Assembly (NCBI GenBank): GCA_017461285.1
Contig: JAFTYS010000032.1
Span: 1 to 33,761 of the forward strand
Source of the DNA: Bacteroidales bacterium
GTDB taxonomy: Bacteria > Bacteroidota > Bacteroidia > Bacteroidales > UBA932
Reading direction: 5' to 3'
DNA: 33,761 bases
Every line of letters starts with the position of its first letter. The stretch's first letter is position 1. Position numbers and translations under genes: made by a program. Under the pieces are notes generated by a model. The model worked only from the letters and a program-made list of their open reading frames with translations, was not told the origin of the DNA and searched no databases. Shown here one piece after another: positions 8,100 through 15,336 of this stretch.

Positions 8100-9587
8100 C
8101 TATCGTCCGGTAAGGGTACGCTCTACCGCGTTCTCCCATCCGGCTTTCAGTCTGATCACCTCATCATCCTCCGATGATGGGGTGAATTCTTTATCCATGG
8201 CCCACAGACTCTTGATATGGTCTATGCTTTCCCAGTATCCGACAGCCAGTCCGGCCAGGTATGCGGCTCCAAGTGCAGTTGTTTCCGTTACTTCCGGTCT
8301 TATCACTGATGTGCCCAGGATGTCGGCCTGGAACTGCATCAGCAGGTTGTTTGCAGATGCACCTCCGTCAACTTTCAGTTCCTTCAGAGTTATGCCTGCG
8401 TCTTTCTGCATCGCATTCACGATGTCCATGGTCTGGAATGCTATGCCTTCCAGGGCGGCGCGGGCTATGTGGCCGGCCTTTGTGCCTCTTGTTATTCCGG
8501 ACAGGCTTCCGGTCGCGTACTGGTCCCAATACGGGGCGCCAAGTCCTGTCAGCGCCGGCACAAAATATACTCCTCCGTTATCAGGCACGCTTGCGGCAAG
8601 CGCCTCGACTTCCGAAGACGAACGTATGATACCGAGTCCGTCCCTGAGCCACTGTACGACAGATCCTGCGACGAATATGCTGCCTTCCAGAGCGTAAGTT
8701 ACCTTGTCTCCGATCTTCCATGCTATTGTCGTAAGAAGCTTGTTCTCTGACATTATCGGCCTTTCACCGCTGTTCATAAGCATGAAGCATCCTGTGCCGT
8801 ACGTGTTCTTCACTGATCCGGGTTCGGTGCACATCTGTCCGAACAGCGCCGCCTGCTGGTCTCCGGCTATGCCTGCGATCGGAACTTCATAGGCGAAGAT
8901 CGTTCCTTTGGTCTTTCCGTATATTTCGCTCGAAGACTTCACCTGAGGCATCATGCTTCTCGGAATGTTGAAAAGCTTAAGAAGTTCGTCGTCCCAGTCG
9001 AGGGTATGGATGTTGAAGAGCATGGTCCTGGAGGCGTTGCTTACGTCAGTGACATGAACTTCGCCTCTGGTGAGCTTCCAGATGAGCCATGTGTCCACCG
9101 TGCCGAACCTTAAGCATCCTTCTTCGGCCTTGCGGCGTGCACCGGGAACATTGTCCAGTATCCATCTGATCTTTGTCGCGCTGAAATATGCATCGATTAT
9201 CAGTCCGGTCTTGCTGCGGATCAGGTCAGCTCGGCCGTCCCTCTTAAGGCTGTCGCAGTAGGCGGAAGTGCGCCTGTCCTGCCATACTATGGCGTTATAT
9301 ACAGGCTCGCCGGATACGGCGTCCCATACGATCGTAGTTTCTCTCTGATTGGTGATTCCTATGGCCGCGATGTCGCTTCCGTTGATGCCTTCGGCGGAAA
9401 TAGCCTCGGCTATGACGGACGCCTGCGACGACCATATCTCCTTAGGGTTGTGCTCCACCCAGCCCGGTTTCGGGAATATCTGCGTGAACTCCTTCTGGGA
9501 TACAGCCTTGGGCTGTCCGTTCCTGTCGAAAAGTATGGCCCTGGAGCTGCTGGTGCCCTGGTCCAGAGCCAGAATGTATTTCTTCAT
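8100..9587 (-). CDS. glpK: Glycerol kinase
   Basis: An FGGY-family kinase that phosphorylates glycerol to sn-glycerol 3-phosphate, feeding glycerolipid synthesis or catabolism. The N-terminus [16 protein letters not shown] is the ATP-binding and substrate signature. The segments [37 protein letters not shown] and the C-terminal KVDGGASAN follow in family order. At 495 residues it is full length. No glpF or glpD is nearby. Its ATG overlaps the miaB stop by one base (TGATG), indicating translational coupling with an otherwise unrelated tRNA-modification gene. Confidence 0.97.
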   Translation of the reverse strand: MKKYILALDQGTSSSRAILFDRNGQPKAVSQKEFTQIFPKPGWVEHNPKEIWSSQASVIAEAISAEGINGSDIAAIGITNQRETTIVWDAVSGEPVYNAIVWQDRRTSAYCDSLKRDGRADLIRSKTGLIIDAYFSATKIRWILDNVPGARRKAEEGCLRFGTVDTWLIWKLTRGEVHVTDVSNASRTMLFNIHTLDWDDELLKLFNIPRSMMPQVKSSSEIYGKTKGTIFAYEVPIAGIAGDQQAALFGQMCTEPGSVKNTYGTGCFMLMNSGERPIMSENKLLTTIAWKIGDKVTYALEGSIFVAGSVVQWLRDGLGIIRSSSEVEALAASVPDNGGVYFVPALTGLGAPYWDQYATGSLSGITRGTKAGHIARAALEGIAFQTMDIVNAMQKDAGITLKELKVDGGASANNLLMQFQADILGTSVIRPEVTETTALGAAYLAGLAVGYWESIDHIKSLWAMDKEFTPSSEDDEVIRLKAGWENAVERTLTGR

Positions 9588-10942
9588 CAGTCGATTCTTT
9601 TACAGAGAAGGGTTGCCGATGTGACCGATACTACTTCGACTTCGCAGTAGTCTCCTGCCTTTTCCCCGCGGCTTGGGAATACGCACATCTTGTTGCTGCT
9701 CGCTCTTCCGCAAAGTTCCTCAGGATTCTTCTTCGACGGGCCTTCCACGAGAACCTTCAGAGTCTTGCCGATCTCCTTCTCGTTGCTCTTGAGGCTCATC
9801 CTTCCCTGAAGCGCTATGATTTCGTTCAGCCTTTCAGTCTTGAGTTCGTACGGAATGTCGTCAGGATACTTTCGTGATGCAAGTGTGCCCGGACGTTCCG
9901 AGTATGCGAACATGAATGCCGAGTCGAAGACCACCTCTTCCATCAGGGTCAATGTGTCCTGATGGTCCTGTGCGGTCTCTCCGCTGAATCCTGCAATCAC
10001 GTCGGTGGTGATCCCGCAGTCAGGGATGACGCTTCTGATCTTCCTTACTCTCTCCAGATACCACTCGCGGTCATATTTCCTGCGCATCTTTTCGAGCATA
10101 ATGCTGCTTCCGGATTGGACCGGAAGATGGATGTGCTTGCAGATGTTCTCATACATTGCCATTGTGTATATCACCTCGTCGCTGATGTCTTTCGGATGGG
10201 ATGTCGAGAATCTTACCCTGAGTTCAGGACTGATCTTTGCCACCATTTCCAGAAGCTGGGCGAAATTCACGTTCCTGTCCGCCTTTTCCGCATCCTTCCA
10301 GAAATATGAGTCCACATTCTGTCCGAGCAGGGTCACTTCCTTATATCCGTTTTCGAAGAGCGTCCTTGCTTCCTCGACAATCGTATGAGGGTCCCTGCTT
10401 CTTTCCGCACCTCTTGTATATGGCACGATGCAGTATGAGCATACATTGTTGCATCCGCGCATGATGGAGATGAATCCAGAAATGCCGTTCCTGTCCATCC
10501 TGACCGGAGTGATGTCGGCATAGGTCTCTTCATGCGAAAGGAGGACGTTTATCTGCGGCTTGTCCGGAGACACTGCCTTGAGGAGTTCGGGAAGACTTCT
10601 GTATGCATCCGGACCGGCTACGATGTCGACAGTTTCAAGAAGCTTGTCCTTGAGCCTTTCCGCCATGCATCCCACAATGCCTATGACAACCCCGTCCCTC
10701 TTGCGTTTCTGCAGCTTGAACTGGTCTATCCTGCCCCATATCCTCTGCTCGGCGTTGTCGCGGATCGAGCATGTGTTCGCAAGTATCACGGATGCTTCCT
10801 CGATGCTGTCTGTGAGGGCATATCCTGCATCCTGGAGGATGGAAAGGATGACCTCGCTGTCGTTCACGTTCATCTGGCATCCGTATGTCTCTATATACAC
10901 CTTCGGTCTCGAAGGGTCTGTTATCGGTCTGATTCTGTTCAT
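9587..10942 (-). CDS. miaB: tRNA-2-methylthio-N6-dimethylallyladenosine synthase
   Basis: MiaB is a radical-SAM methylthiotransferase that adds a methylthio group to i6A37 of tRNAs reading UNN codons. The N-terminal cluster cysteines are C22 (YGCQMN), C58 (NTCSIR) and C92 (VGCMAE). The radical-SAM triad is C164, C168 and C171 (CNNVCSYC). A C-terminal TRAM-like segment ends the protein. The start is placed at ATG 10942-10940 (451 residues, MNRIRP...). A longer in-frame extension reaching 11077 is rejected because it would run through the promoter and into the divergent gene. The -7 box ends only 4 nt before this ATG. Confidence 0.96.
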   Translation of the reverse strand: MNRIRPITDPSRPKVYIETYGCQMNVNDSEVILSILQDAGYALTDSIEEASVILANTCSIRDNAEQRIWGRIDQFKLQKRKRDGVVIGIVGCMAERLKDKLLETVDIVAGPDAYRSLPELLKAVSPDKPQINVLLSHEETYADITPVRMDRNGISGFISIMRGCNNVCSYCIVPYTRGAERSRDPHTIVEEARTLFENGYKEVTLLGQNVDSYFWKDAEKADRNVNFAQLLEMVAKISPELRVRFSTSHPKDISDEVIYTMAMYENICKHIHLPVQSGSSIMLEKMRRKYDREWYLERVRKIRSVIPDCGITTDVIAGFSGETAQDHQDTLTLMEEVVFDSAFMFAYSERPGTLASRKYPDDIPYELKTERLNEIIALQGRMSLKSNEKEIGKTLKVLVEGPSKKNPEELCGRASSNKMCVFPSRGEKAGDYCEVEVVSVTSATLLCKRID

Positions 10943-10946
10943 GATG

Positions 10947-10954
10947 CAAAGATA
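10947..10954 (-). promoter_or_regulatory. Promoter -7 box for miaB-glpK
   Basis: TATCTTTG on the minus strand matches TAnnTTTG. With 4 nt between its last G and the miaB ATG, the predicted first transcribed base is at or next to the A of the start codon. Confidence 0.7.
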
Positions 10955-10975
10955 GGATTTTTCGACGAATATCGT

Positions 10976-10983
10976 TATCTTTG
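10976..10983 (+). promoter_or_regulatory. Promoter -7 box for the lipoprotein-SPOR-rpoN operon
   Basis: TATCTTTG on the plus strand, identical to the divergent miaB box, with 21 nt between the two. It would give a leader of around 18-20 nt before the GTG start at 11007. Confidence 0.7.
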
Positions 10984-11006
10984 CAAAGATGTAAAGACAA
11001 CGTATC

Positions 11007-11471
11007 GTGGGAAAAGTTACACATAGACTGGTGCTGGTGGTCCTTTCCGCCATGCTTCTGGCCTTGGGCGGCTGCAAGAAGATAAAGGAGATCAGCGTTA
11101 CTTCCGTAAAGGTGGAGGCGATTGCTCCTCAGGGACTTCAGGGGATAAACGTGTTCCTTGCTGTCGGCATAGATAATCCTGCCATGCAGATATCCCTGGA
11201 GAACATTCAGGGCGCTTTGAAACATTCTGGCAAGGTTCTTGGTAGAGTCTCCATGGACCCGTTCACGGTGCAGGCGAGATCGGCTGAAATCTACCATCTC
11301 CGCGCCTTTGTCACCATCGGCGAAGATGCGACCATAAAGGACCTCCTGAAACTCACAGACATGGCGCAGCTGCAGGAATGTACGGTGGATGTGTCCGCTA
11401 CACCTAGACTGAAAAGCGGACTGGGTGCCCCGATAACGCTTAAGGATATTCCGTTGAAGAAATTATTGTAA
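11007..11471 (+). CDS. Small lipoprotein of unknown function (LEA type 2-like)
   Basis: This predicted 154-residue lipoprotein starts with GTG. It has a hydrophobic segment (residues 8-20) and the lipobox LGGC with C23. The mature part is a single small domain, predicted mostly beta, with the pattern VKVEAIAPQGLQGINVFLAVGIDNP. This resembles LEA type 2 (WHy-like) domains, where a conserved NP follows an alternating strand. That likeness is a visual judgement. It is first in an operon with a SPOR-like protein (9 nt gap) and rpoN. The miaB -7 box and its own lie head to head upstream. The function is unknown; an envelope location is expected. Confidence 0.8.
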   Translation: MGKVTHRLVLVVLSAMLLALGGCKKIKEISVTSVKVEAIAPQGLQGINVFLAVGIDNPAMQISLENIQGALKHSGKVLGRVSMDPFTVQARSAEIYHLRAFVTIGEDATIKDLLKLTDMAQLQECTVDVSATPRLKSGLGAPITLKDIPLKKLL

Positions 11472-11480
11472 AGACTGACG

Positions 11481-12077
11481 ATGAAAAGACATTATATTAT
11501 TGTATTTCTAGCTTCCCTGATTATTTCTGTTTCCGGAACAGCTCTCAATGCGCAGGAAACCATACCTGAAGGATATGAACTTGTGGATTCTGTAGTGTAC
11601 AGGCCGGTTGCGGCCGTTGACACGACTCTGGTCGGCAAGGATGTATTCCTCCTCATGCCATCGCGTGAGATGGGGGCGAAGGCGGGAGTGAAGATAACCC
11701 AGACAGACATGGTGGCTTCCGCTATGCGCAGGCAGGTTGCGGACAACGGCGAAAGGACATTGAGCGGCTATAGGGTCAGGATATTCTTTGACAACAAGCA
11801 GACCGCCAGGGTGGAGTCGGAAGAGACTCTGAAAAGATTTGAAAGCCTGTACCATGATGTTGCAGCATACAGGACATATGCAAATCCGTATTTCAAGGTT
11901 ACTGTAGGTGATTTCAGGACGAGATCTGAGGCTGTCAGGCTTCTTGAAAGGATAAAGGGCTCTTTCCCTAGCGCCTTTGTCGTTAAGGAAAACATTGAAT
12001 TCCCGGTGGTGGACAAGGATAATGCCTATGTCGTTGACACGGTGAAGGTGCTCCGTCCAAAGCCAGTAAGTTATTAG
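11481..12077 (+). CDS. Exported SPOR-like domain protein
   Basis: This 198-residue protein has a signal peptide (hydrophobic residues 5-20, probable cut at ALNA before QE). The C-terminal half (about residues 93-170) fits a SPOR domain: GYRVRIFFDNKQTARVESE, a helix, then FKVTVGDFRTRSEAVRLLERIK and FVVKENIEFP. SPOR domains bind peptidoglycan stripped of stem peptides, typically at division sites. The N-terminal half has no recognisable domain. It sits 9 nt after the lipoprotein gene and 9 nt before rpoN, so all three are likely one transcript. Confidence 0.82.
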   Translation: MKRHYIIVFLASLIISVSGTALNAQETIPEGYELVDSVVYRPVAAVDTTLVGKDVFLLMPSREMGAKAGVKITQTDMVASAMRRQVADNGERTLSGYRVRIFFDNKQTARVESEETLKRFESLYHDVAAYRTYANPYFKVTVGDFRTRSEAVRLLERIKGSFPSAFVVKENIEFPVVDKDNAYVVDTVKVLRPKPVSY

Positions 12078-12086
12078 TGTAGCGTT

Positions 12087-13499
12087 ATGTTGAAACAAGG
12101 ATTAGAGCTGAAGCAGCAGCAGAAACTGTCCCCGCTTCAGATCCAGACCATAAAGCTGATCGAGCTTCCTATCCAGGAGCTTGAGCAGAGGATCCGCAAG
12201 GAGCTGGAGGAAAATCCGGTTCTTGACGAGGATTCTCCGAAGGAGTCCGAAGATGGTGAGGCTCCAAGAGAAGTCTCTCTGTCGGAATATAAGGAAGATG
12301 ATACGATCCCGAGCTACCGTCTGCGTTCCGACCTTTACAGTTCGAAGGACGACCGTCCTCAATACAGCACATTCTCAGTCAAGGAAAGCTTTACCCAGAG
12401 CCTTCAGGAACAGCTGGGCTACCGCAATCTGACAGAACATCAGTATGCTGTGGCTTCGTTCATCATCGGCAGTCTGGACGATGACGGCTATCTCCGAAGG
12501 AGTATTGACAGCATAGTGGACGACCTGTCTTTCCGTGCCAATGTCGAGACGGACGAGGAAGAGGTGCTGTCGATGCTGAAGATCATCCAGGAGTTCGACC
12601 CTGCAGGAGTAGGGGCGCGCGACCTTCGTGAGTGCCTGCTTCTTCAGATCAGGCATTGCAGGAAGACCCCGGAAGTCGAGCATGCGGTAAAGATACTCAA
12701 GAACTATTTCAACGAGTTCACGAGCAAGCATTTCCAGAAGATAATGACCCGCATGAACATAACAGAGGACGAACTCAGGGCCGCGATGGCGAAGATCCTG
12801 AAGCTGAATCCTTCTCCAGGCGGCCAGATAGATGATTCGTATGCTGATCAGGCCCAGCAGATAGTCCCTGATTTCCTTCTTGAATACAAGGACGGCGATC
12901 TGGTCCTCTCGATGCCTCGTTTCTCCATCCCGGAGCTTCGCGTCAACCGCAAGTATGCAGACATCCTCATCGATGCGGCCAACTCATCGGAACGCGAAAA
13001 GAAAGAAGCGGCAGCATTCGTCAAGAAGAAGCTTGATTCGGCGAAATGGTTCGTTGAGGCCATCAAACAAAGGCACAATACACTTTCCACCACCATGCAG
13101 GCCATAGTCGACTACCAGCATGAATATTTCATCGACGGCGACGAGACACGGCTCAAGCCGATGGTCCTGAAGGATATCGCGGAGAAGACGGGATTCGACA
13201 TCTCGACGATTTCCAGGGTAGTGAACAGCAAGTATATCGAGACTCATTTCGGTATCTATTCCCTCAAGTACTTCTTCTCGGAAGGACTGGAGAATCAGGA
13301 CGGAGAGGAGGTTTCGACACGAGAGCTCAAGAAGGCTCTTCAGGAGTGCGTGGACAACGAGGACAAGCACAAGCCTCTGACTGACGACGAACTCGTGGAG
13401 AAGATGACCGAGAAAGGATATAAGGTCGCGCGTCGAACGATAGCGAAATATCGCGATCAGCTCGGCATCCCGAAGGCCCGTTTGAGGAAGGAATTATAA
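12087..13499 (+). CDS. rpoN: RNA polymerase sigma-54 factor
   Basis: RpoN is the alternative sigma factor that recognises -24/-12 promoters and needs an AAA+ activator. Region I is the glutamine- and leucine-rich N-terminus (residues 1-50, LKQQQKLSPLQIQTIKLIEL). An acidic region II follows, then the core-binding and helix-turn-helix domains (DIAEKTGFDISTISRVVNSK). The RpoN box ARRTIAKYRD is at residues 448-457. At 470 residues it is full length. It is the last gene of a three-gene operon closed by a strong terminator 16 nt downstream. No sigma-54 activator gene lies in the window. Confidence 0.97.
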   Translation: MLKQGLELKQQQKLSPLQIQTIKLIELPIQELEQRIRKELEENPVLDEDSPKESEDGEAPREVSLSEYKEDDTIPSYRLRSDLYSSKDDRPQYSTFSVKESFTQSLQEQLGYRNLTEHQYAVASFIIGSLDDDGYLRRSIDSIVDDLSFRANVETDEEEVLSMLKIIQEFDPAGVGARDLRECLLLQIRHCRKTPEVEHAVKILKNYFNEFTSKHFQKIMTRMNITEDELRAAMAKILKLNPSPGGQIDDSYADQAQQIVPDFLLEYKDGDLVLSMPRFSIPELRVNRKYADILIDAANSSEREKKEAAAFVKKKLDSAKWFVEAIKQRHNTLSTTMQAIVDYQHEYFIDGDETRLKPMVLKDIAEKTGFDISTISRVVNSKYIETHFGIYSLKYFFSEGLENQDGEEVSTRELKKALQECVDNEDKHKPLTDDELVEKMTEKGYKVARRTIAKYRDQLGIPKARLRKEL

Positions 13500-13515
13500 A
13501 AAAAAGAAAAATCTG

Positions 13516-13545
13516 GCGTTGTTTTAGGTTAAAACAACGCTTTTT
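13516..13545 (+). terminator. Rho-independent terminator after rpoN
   Basis: A perfect 10-bp stem, GCGTTGTTTT paired with AAAACAACGC, with loop AGGTT, is followed directly by five T. An A-run precedes it on the plus strand. Confidence 0.9.
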
Positions 13546-13559
13546 CATTTGTCTGCAGT

Positions 13560-13567
13560 TACTTTTG
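13560..13567 (+). promoter_or_regulatory. Promoter -7 box for radC
   Basis: TACTTTTG matches TAnnTTTG and ends 5 nt before the ATG at 13573. This spacing both fixes the start codon and predicts a leaderless message. Confidence 0.65.
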
Positions 13568-13572
13568 CCCTC

Positions 13573-14265
13573 ATGAAGATGACGGAATTATGCCTGGATG
13601 ACAGGCCGAGGGAGAAGATGCTGGATAAAGGGCCTTCTGCCCTGAGCAACGCCGAACTGCTGGCGATAATGATACGTACCGGTACCGGGAAGATGAATGC
13701 AGCTGATGTCGCAAGGACCTTGCTTCAGAAGGCGGGAGGAAGACTCAATGAAGTCGCTGACATGCCGATGGAGAAGCTTTGTTCTGTCAGCGGAATCGGA
13801 AAAAGCAAGGCAGTTACGATAGCGGCGGCCTTTGAACTTGGCCGCAGGTGTGCGATTGAGCTGGCCATACAGGAGAAGGTGGCGGTGTCTTCTCCGAAGA
13901 CCGTATTCCGGATGATGCTGCCTCTGCTGAAAGGACTGGATCATGAGGAGTGCTGGGCGATTTTTCTCAACAGGGCAAACTATGTCCTCGGGAAGGAATG
14001 TATGAGCGTCGGAGGTCTTGAGTCGACGGTCATGGATGTAAAGGCCATACTCCGCCGGGCATTGGAAAGGAAGGCGACAGGAGTCATACTTGTCCATAAC
14101 CACCCTTCCGGCAGCGCCCTGCCTGGACAGGCGGACATAAGGCAGACCGGAATCCTGAAGAAAGCGCTTCAGACATGTGAGATATCCCTTATAGACCATG
14201 TGGTCATCGCGGAGGACAGCTGGTACAGCTTTGCTGACGAGCAGCTTGTGAGTGAAAAATTTTGA
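13573..14265 (+). CDS. radC: RadC family protein (DNA repair / JAB domain)
   Basis: This 230-residue protein has an N-terminal helix-hairpin-helix part (residues 65-92, LCSVSGIGKSKAVTI) and a C-terminal JAB/MPN+ metalloprotease-like domain. The metal motif VHNHPSGSALPGQAD is intact, with the two histidines and the aspartate, and an upstream Glu is in GKECMSVGG. Historically named for DNA repair, its true biochemical role is unsettled. The start is ATG 13573 rather than the in-frame alternative at 13549, which would place the promoter box inside the gene. It precedes upp, which has its own promoter. Confidence 0.93.
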   Translation: MKMTELCLDDRPREKMLDKGPSALSNAELLAIMIRTGTGKMNAADVARTLLQKAGGRLNEVADMPMEKLCSVSGIGKSKAVTIAAAFELGRRCAIELAIQEKVAVSSPKTVFRMMLPLLKGLDHEECWAIFLNRANYVLGKECMSVGGLESTVMDVKAILRRALERKATGVILVHNHPSGSALPGQADIRQTGILKKALQTCEISLIDHVVIAEDSWYSFADEQLVSEKF

Positions 14266-14291
14266 CATGGATAAAAATAAGGATATATTTG
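14261..14291 (+). promoter_or_regulatory. Promoter for upp (-33 and -7)
   Basis: TTTG at 14261-14264 and TATATTTG at 14284-14291 are separated by 19 nt, a full match to the Bacteroidota promoter layout. It overlaps the last codons of radC and predicts a leader of about 20 nt. Confidence 0.8.
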
Positions 14292-14315
14292 CATGAATAT
14301 CTAAAGCTAATAATC

Positions 14316-14969
14316 ATGAAAATTGTCAATCTCGGTCAGAAGAACTCTGTTCTCAACAAGTTTGTGGCGCAGATGCGCGATAAGGATTTCCAGAAGGACA
14401 GCATGCGTTTCCGCAGGAATCTGGAAAGGCTCGGTGAAATCTTTGCATACGAAATCAGCCAGACCTTAAGCGCTTCTCCAAAGGAAGTCGTGACCCCATT
14501 GGGAATAGCAAGTGTCCCTACATATGACGACAGGCTTGTGGTGGCTACGATTCTACGTGCCGGACTGCCTCTTCACCAGGGTATCCTGAACTATTTTGAC
14601 GATGCCCAGAATGCCTTTGTCGCCGCTTACAGGAAGTATGACAAGGGAGAGGGATTCCATATAGAGATTGAATATGCCAGCACTCCGGACCTTACAGGCA
14701 AGGTCCTGATTCTCGCTGACACGATGCTTGCTACAGGAGCCTCGCTTGAAATCGCTCTCAAGAGGCTTTGGGGTGAGGGCGAGCCGCTCCACACCCACCT
14801 TGTCTGCCCTATAGCCAGCGCCTATGCCGTCGAGTATCTCCAGAAGAATCTGCCTGCTGACAAGGTGACCCTTTGGGTTGCGACAATTGACGAGGAGCTT
14901 ACCAGCCATTCTTATATTGTCCCTGGTCTGGGAGATGCCGGTGACCTCGCCTATGGCGAAAAGAAATAG
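14316..14969 (+). CDS. upp: Uracil phosphoribosyltransferase
   Basis: The enzyme salvages uracil to UMP using PRPP. The PRPP-binding loop ILADTMLATGAS is at about residues 132-143, and the C-terminal uracil-binding segment (ELTSHSYIVPGLGDAGDLAYG) is typical. From ATG 14316 it has 217 residues, close to the family norm of about 208. An upstream in-frame start at 14262 is rejected because the promoter box lies inside that extension. It is followed by a gene-free stretch of hairpins and a bidirectional terminator. Confidence 0.95.
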   Translation: MKIVNLGQKNSVLNKFVAQMRDKDFQKDSMRFRRNLERLGEIFAYEISQTLSASPKEVVTPLGIASVPTYDDRLVVATILRAGLPLHQGILNYFDDAQNAFVAAYRKYDKGEGFHIEIEYASTPDLTGKVLILADTMLATGASLEIALKRLWGEGEPLHTHLVCPIASAYAVEYLQKNLPADKVTLWVATIDEELTSHSYIVPGLGDAGDLAYGEKK

Positions 14970-14984
14970 TTTTCATCATACATG

Positions 14985-15059
14985 ACAGACAATCCGGATG
15001 TGGCTCGCTTCGCAGAAGCATGGGTATATGCTTAGCTCGACCACATCCGGATTGTCTGT
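14985..15059. repeat. Long inverted repeat downstream of upp
   Basis: The arms 14985-15003 (ACAGACAATCCGGATGTGG) and 15041-15059 are perfect reverse complements of 19 bp. The stem can extend by TCG/CGA if C15004 is bulged. The 37-nt centre can fold in two competing ways: GCTTC/GAAGC (15007-15019) or AAGCAT/ATGCTT (15016-15033). No T-run follows, so it is not a standard terminator. No flanking target-site duplication is visible. It could be part of the upp 3' UTR, a small RNA, or a short dispersed palindromic element. Confidence 0.85.
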
Positions 15060-15062
15060 ACC

Positions 15063-15096
15063 AGAGAACCTGACAGGGTTCTCTCCCACATGTGGG
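15063..15096. repeat. Two further short hairpins after the long inverted repeat
   Basis: AGAGAACC (15063-15070) pairs with GGTTCTCT (15077-15084) around the loop TGACAG. The perfect palindrome CCCACATGTGGG (15085-15096) follows at once. With the upstream 19-bp hairpin and the downstream terminator they form a row of four stems between upp and tRNA-His. Confidence 0.75.
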
Positions 15097-15099
15097 CAC

Positions 15100-15131
15100 A
15101 AAAAAAAGAAGTCCGGAGACTTCTTTTTTTT
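15100..15131. terminator. Bidirectional rho-independent terminator between upp and tRNA-His
   Basis: A perfect 14-bp stem has the GC-containing core GAAGTC/GACTTC, a CGGA loop, and an A-run and a T-run forming the outer stem. It therefore terminates in both directions: upp from the left and tRNA-His from the right. Confidence 0.9.
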
Positions 15132-15134
15132 CAG

Positions 15135-15209
15135 GGTGCCCAGTGGGATTCGAACCCACGACATTCAGAACCACAATCTGACGCTCTAACCAACTGAACT
15201 ATGGGCACC
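15135..15209 (-). tRNA. tRNA-His (anticodon GTG)
   Basis: The minus strand gives the acceptor stem GTGCCCA/TGGGCAC, with an encoded extra G at position -1 facing the discriminator C73, the histidine identity element. The anticodon stem is TCAGA/TCTGA with loop TTGTGGT, and the T-arm is GTGGGTTCGAATCCCAC. The 3' CCA is not encoded. Confidence 0.96.
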
Positions 15210-15228
15210 ATGTTGGTTTTAAGGACTG

Positions 15229-15258
15229 CAAAGATACGCAAAATTTTTATATCTGCAA
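15229..15258 (-). promoter_or_regulatory. Promoter for tRNA-His
   Basis: TATCTTTG on the minus strand (15229-15236) matches TAnnTTTG. TTG at 15256-15258 sits 19 nt further upstream as the -33 element. Transcription would begin about 15 nt before the tRNA. Confidence 0.75.
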
Positions 15259-15306
15259 TATTTTGTGAAATTTTTCTCCGTGATGTGATTTGTGGCAATT
15301 ATTTAG

Positions 15307-15314
15307 TATTTTTG
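15307..15314 (+). promoter_or_regulatory. Possible -7 box for the carboxyltransferase gene
   Basis: TATTTTTG fits TAnnTTTG and lies 22 nt before the ATG at 15337. No -33 element at the ideal spacing is obvious, so this is a weaker call. Confidence 0.5.
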
Positions 15315-15336
15315 TGGATACGTAATTTTTGAATTT

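Noticed and set aside
10943..11077. N-terminal extension of MiaB by 45 codons
   Set aside because: The extension runs through the promoter and into the divergent lipoprotein gene and lacks similarity to MiaB; the normal start is at 10942.
14985..15059. Miniature transposon (MITE) reading of the 19-bp inverted repeat
   Set aside because: No target-site duplication is visible at the ends and no second copy was noticed in the window; it is kept only as an unexplained inverted repeat.
15135..15209. tRNA-His as an integration site of a mobile element
   Set aside because: No integrase, no duplicated tRNA 3' end and only housekeeping genes on both sides.
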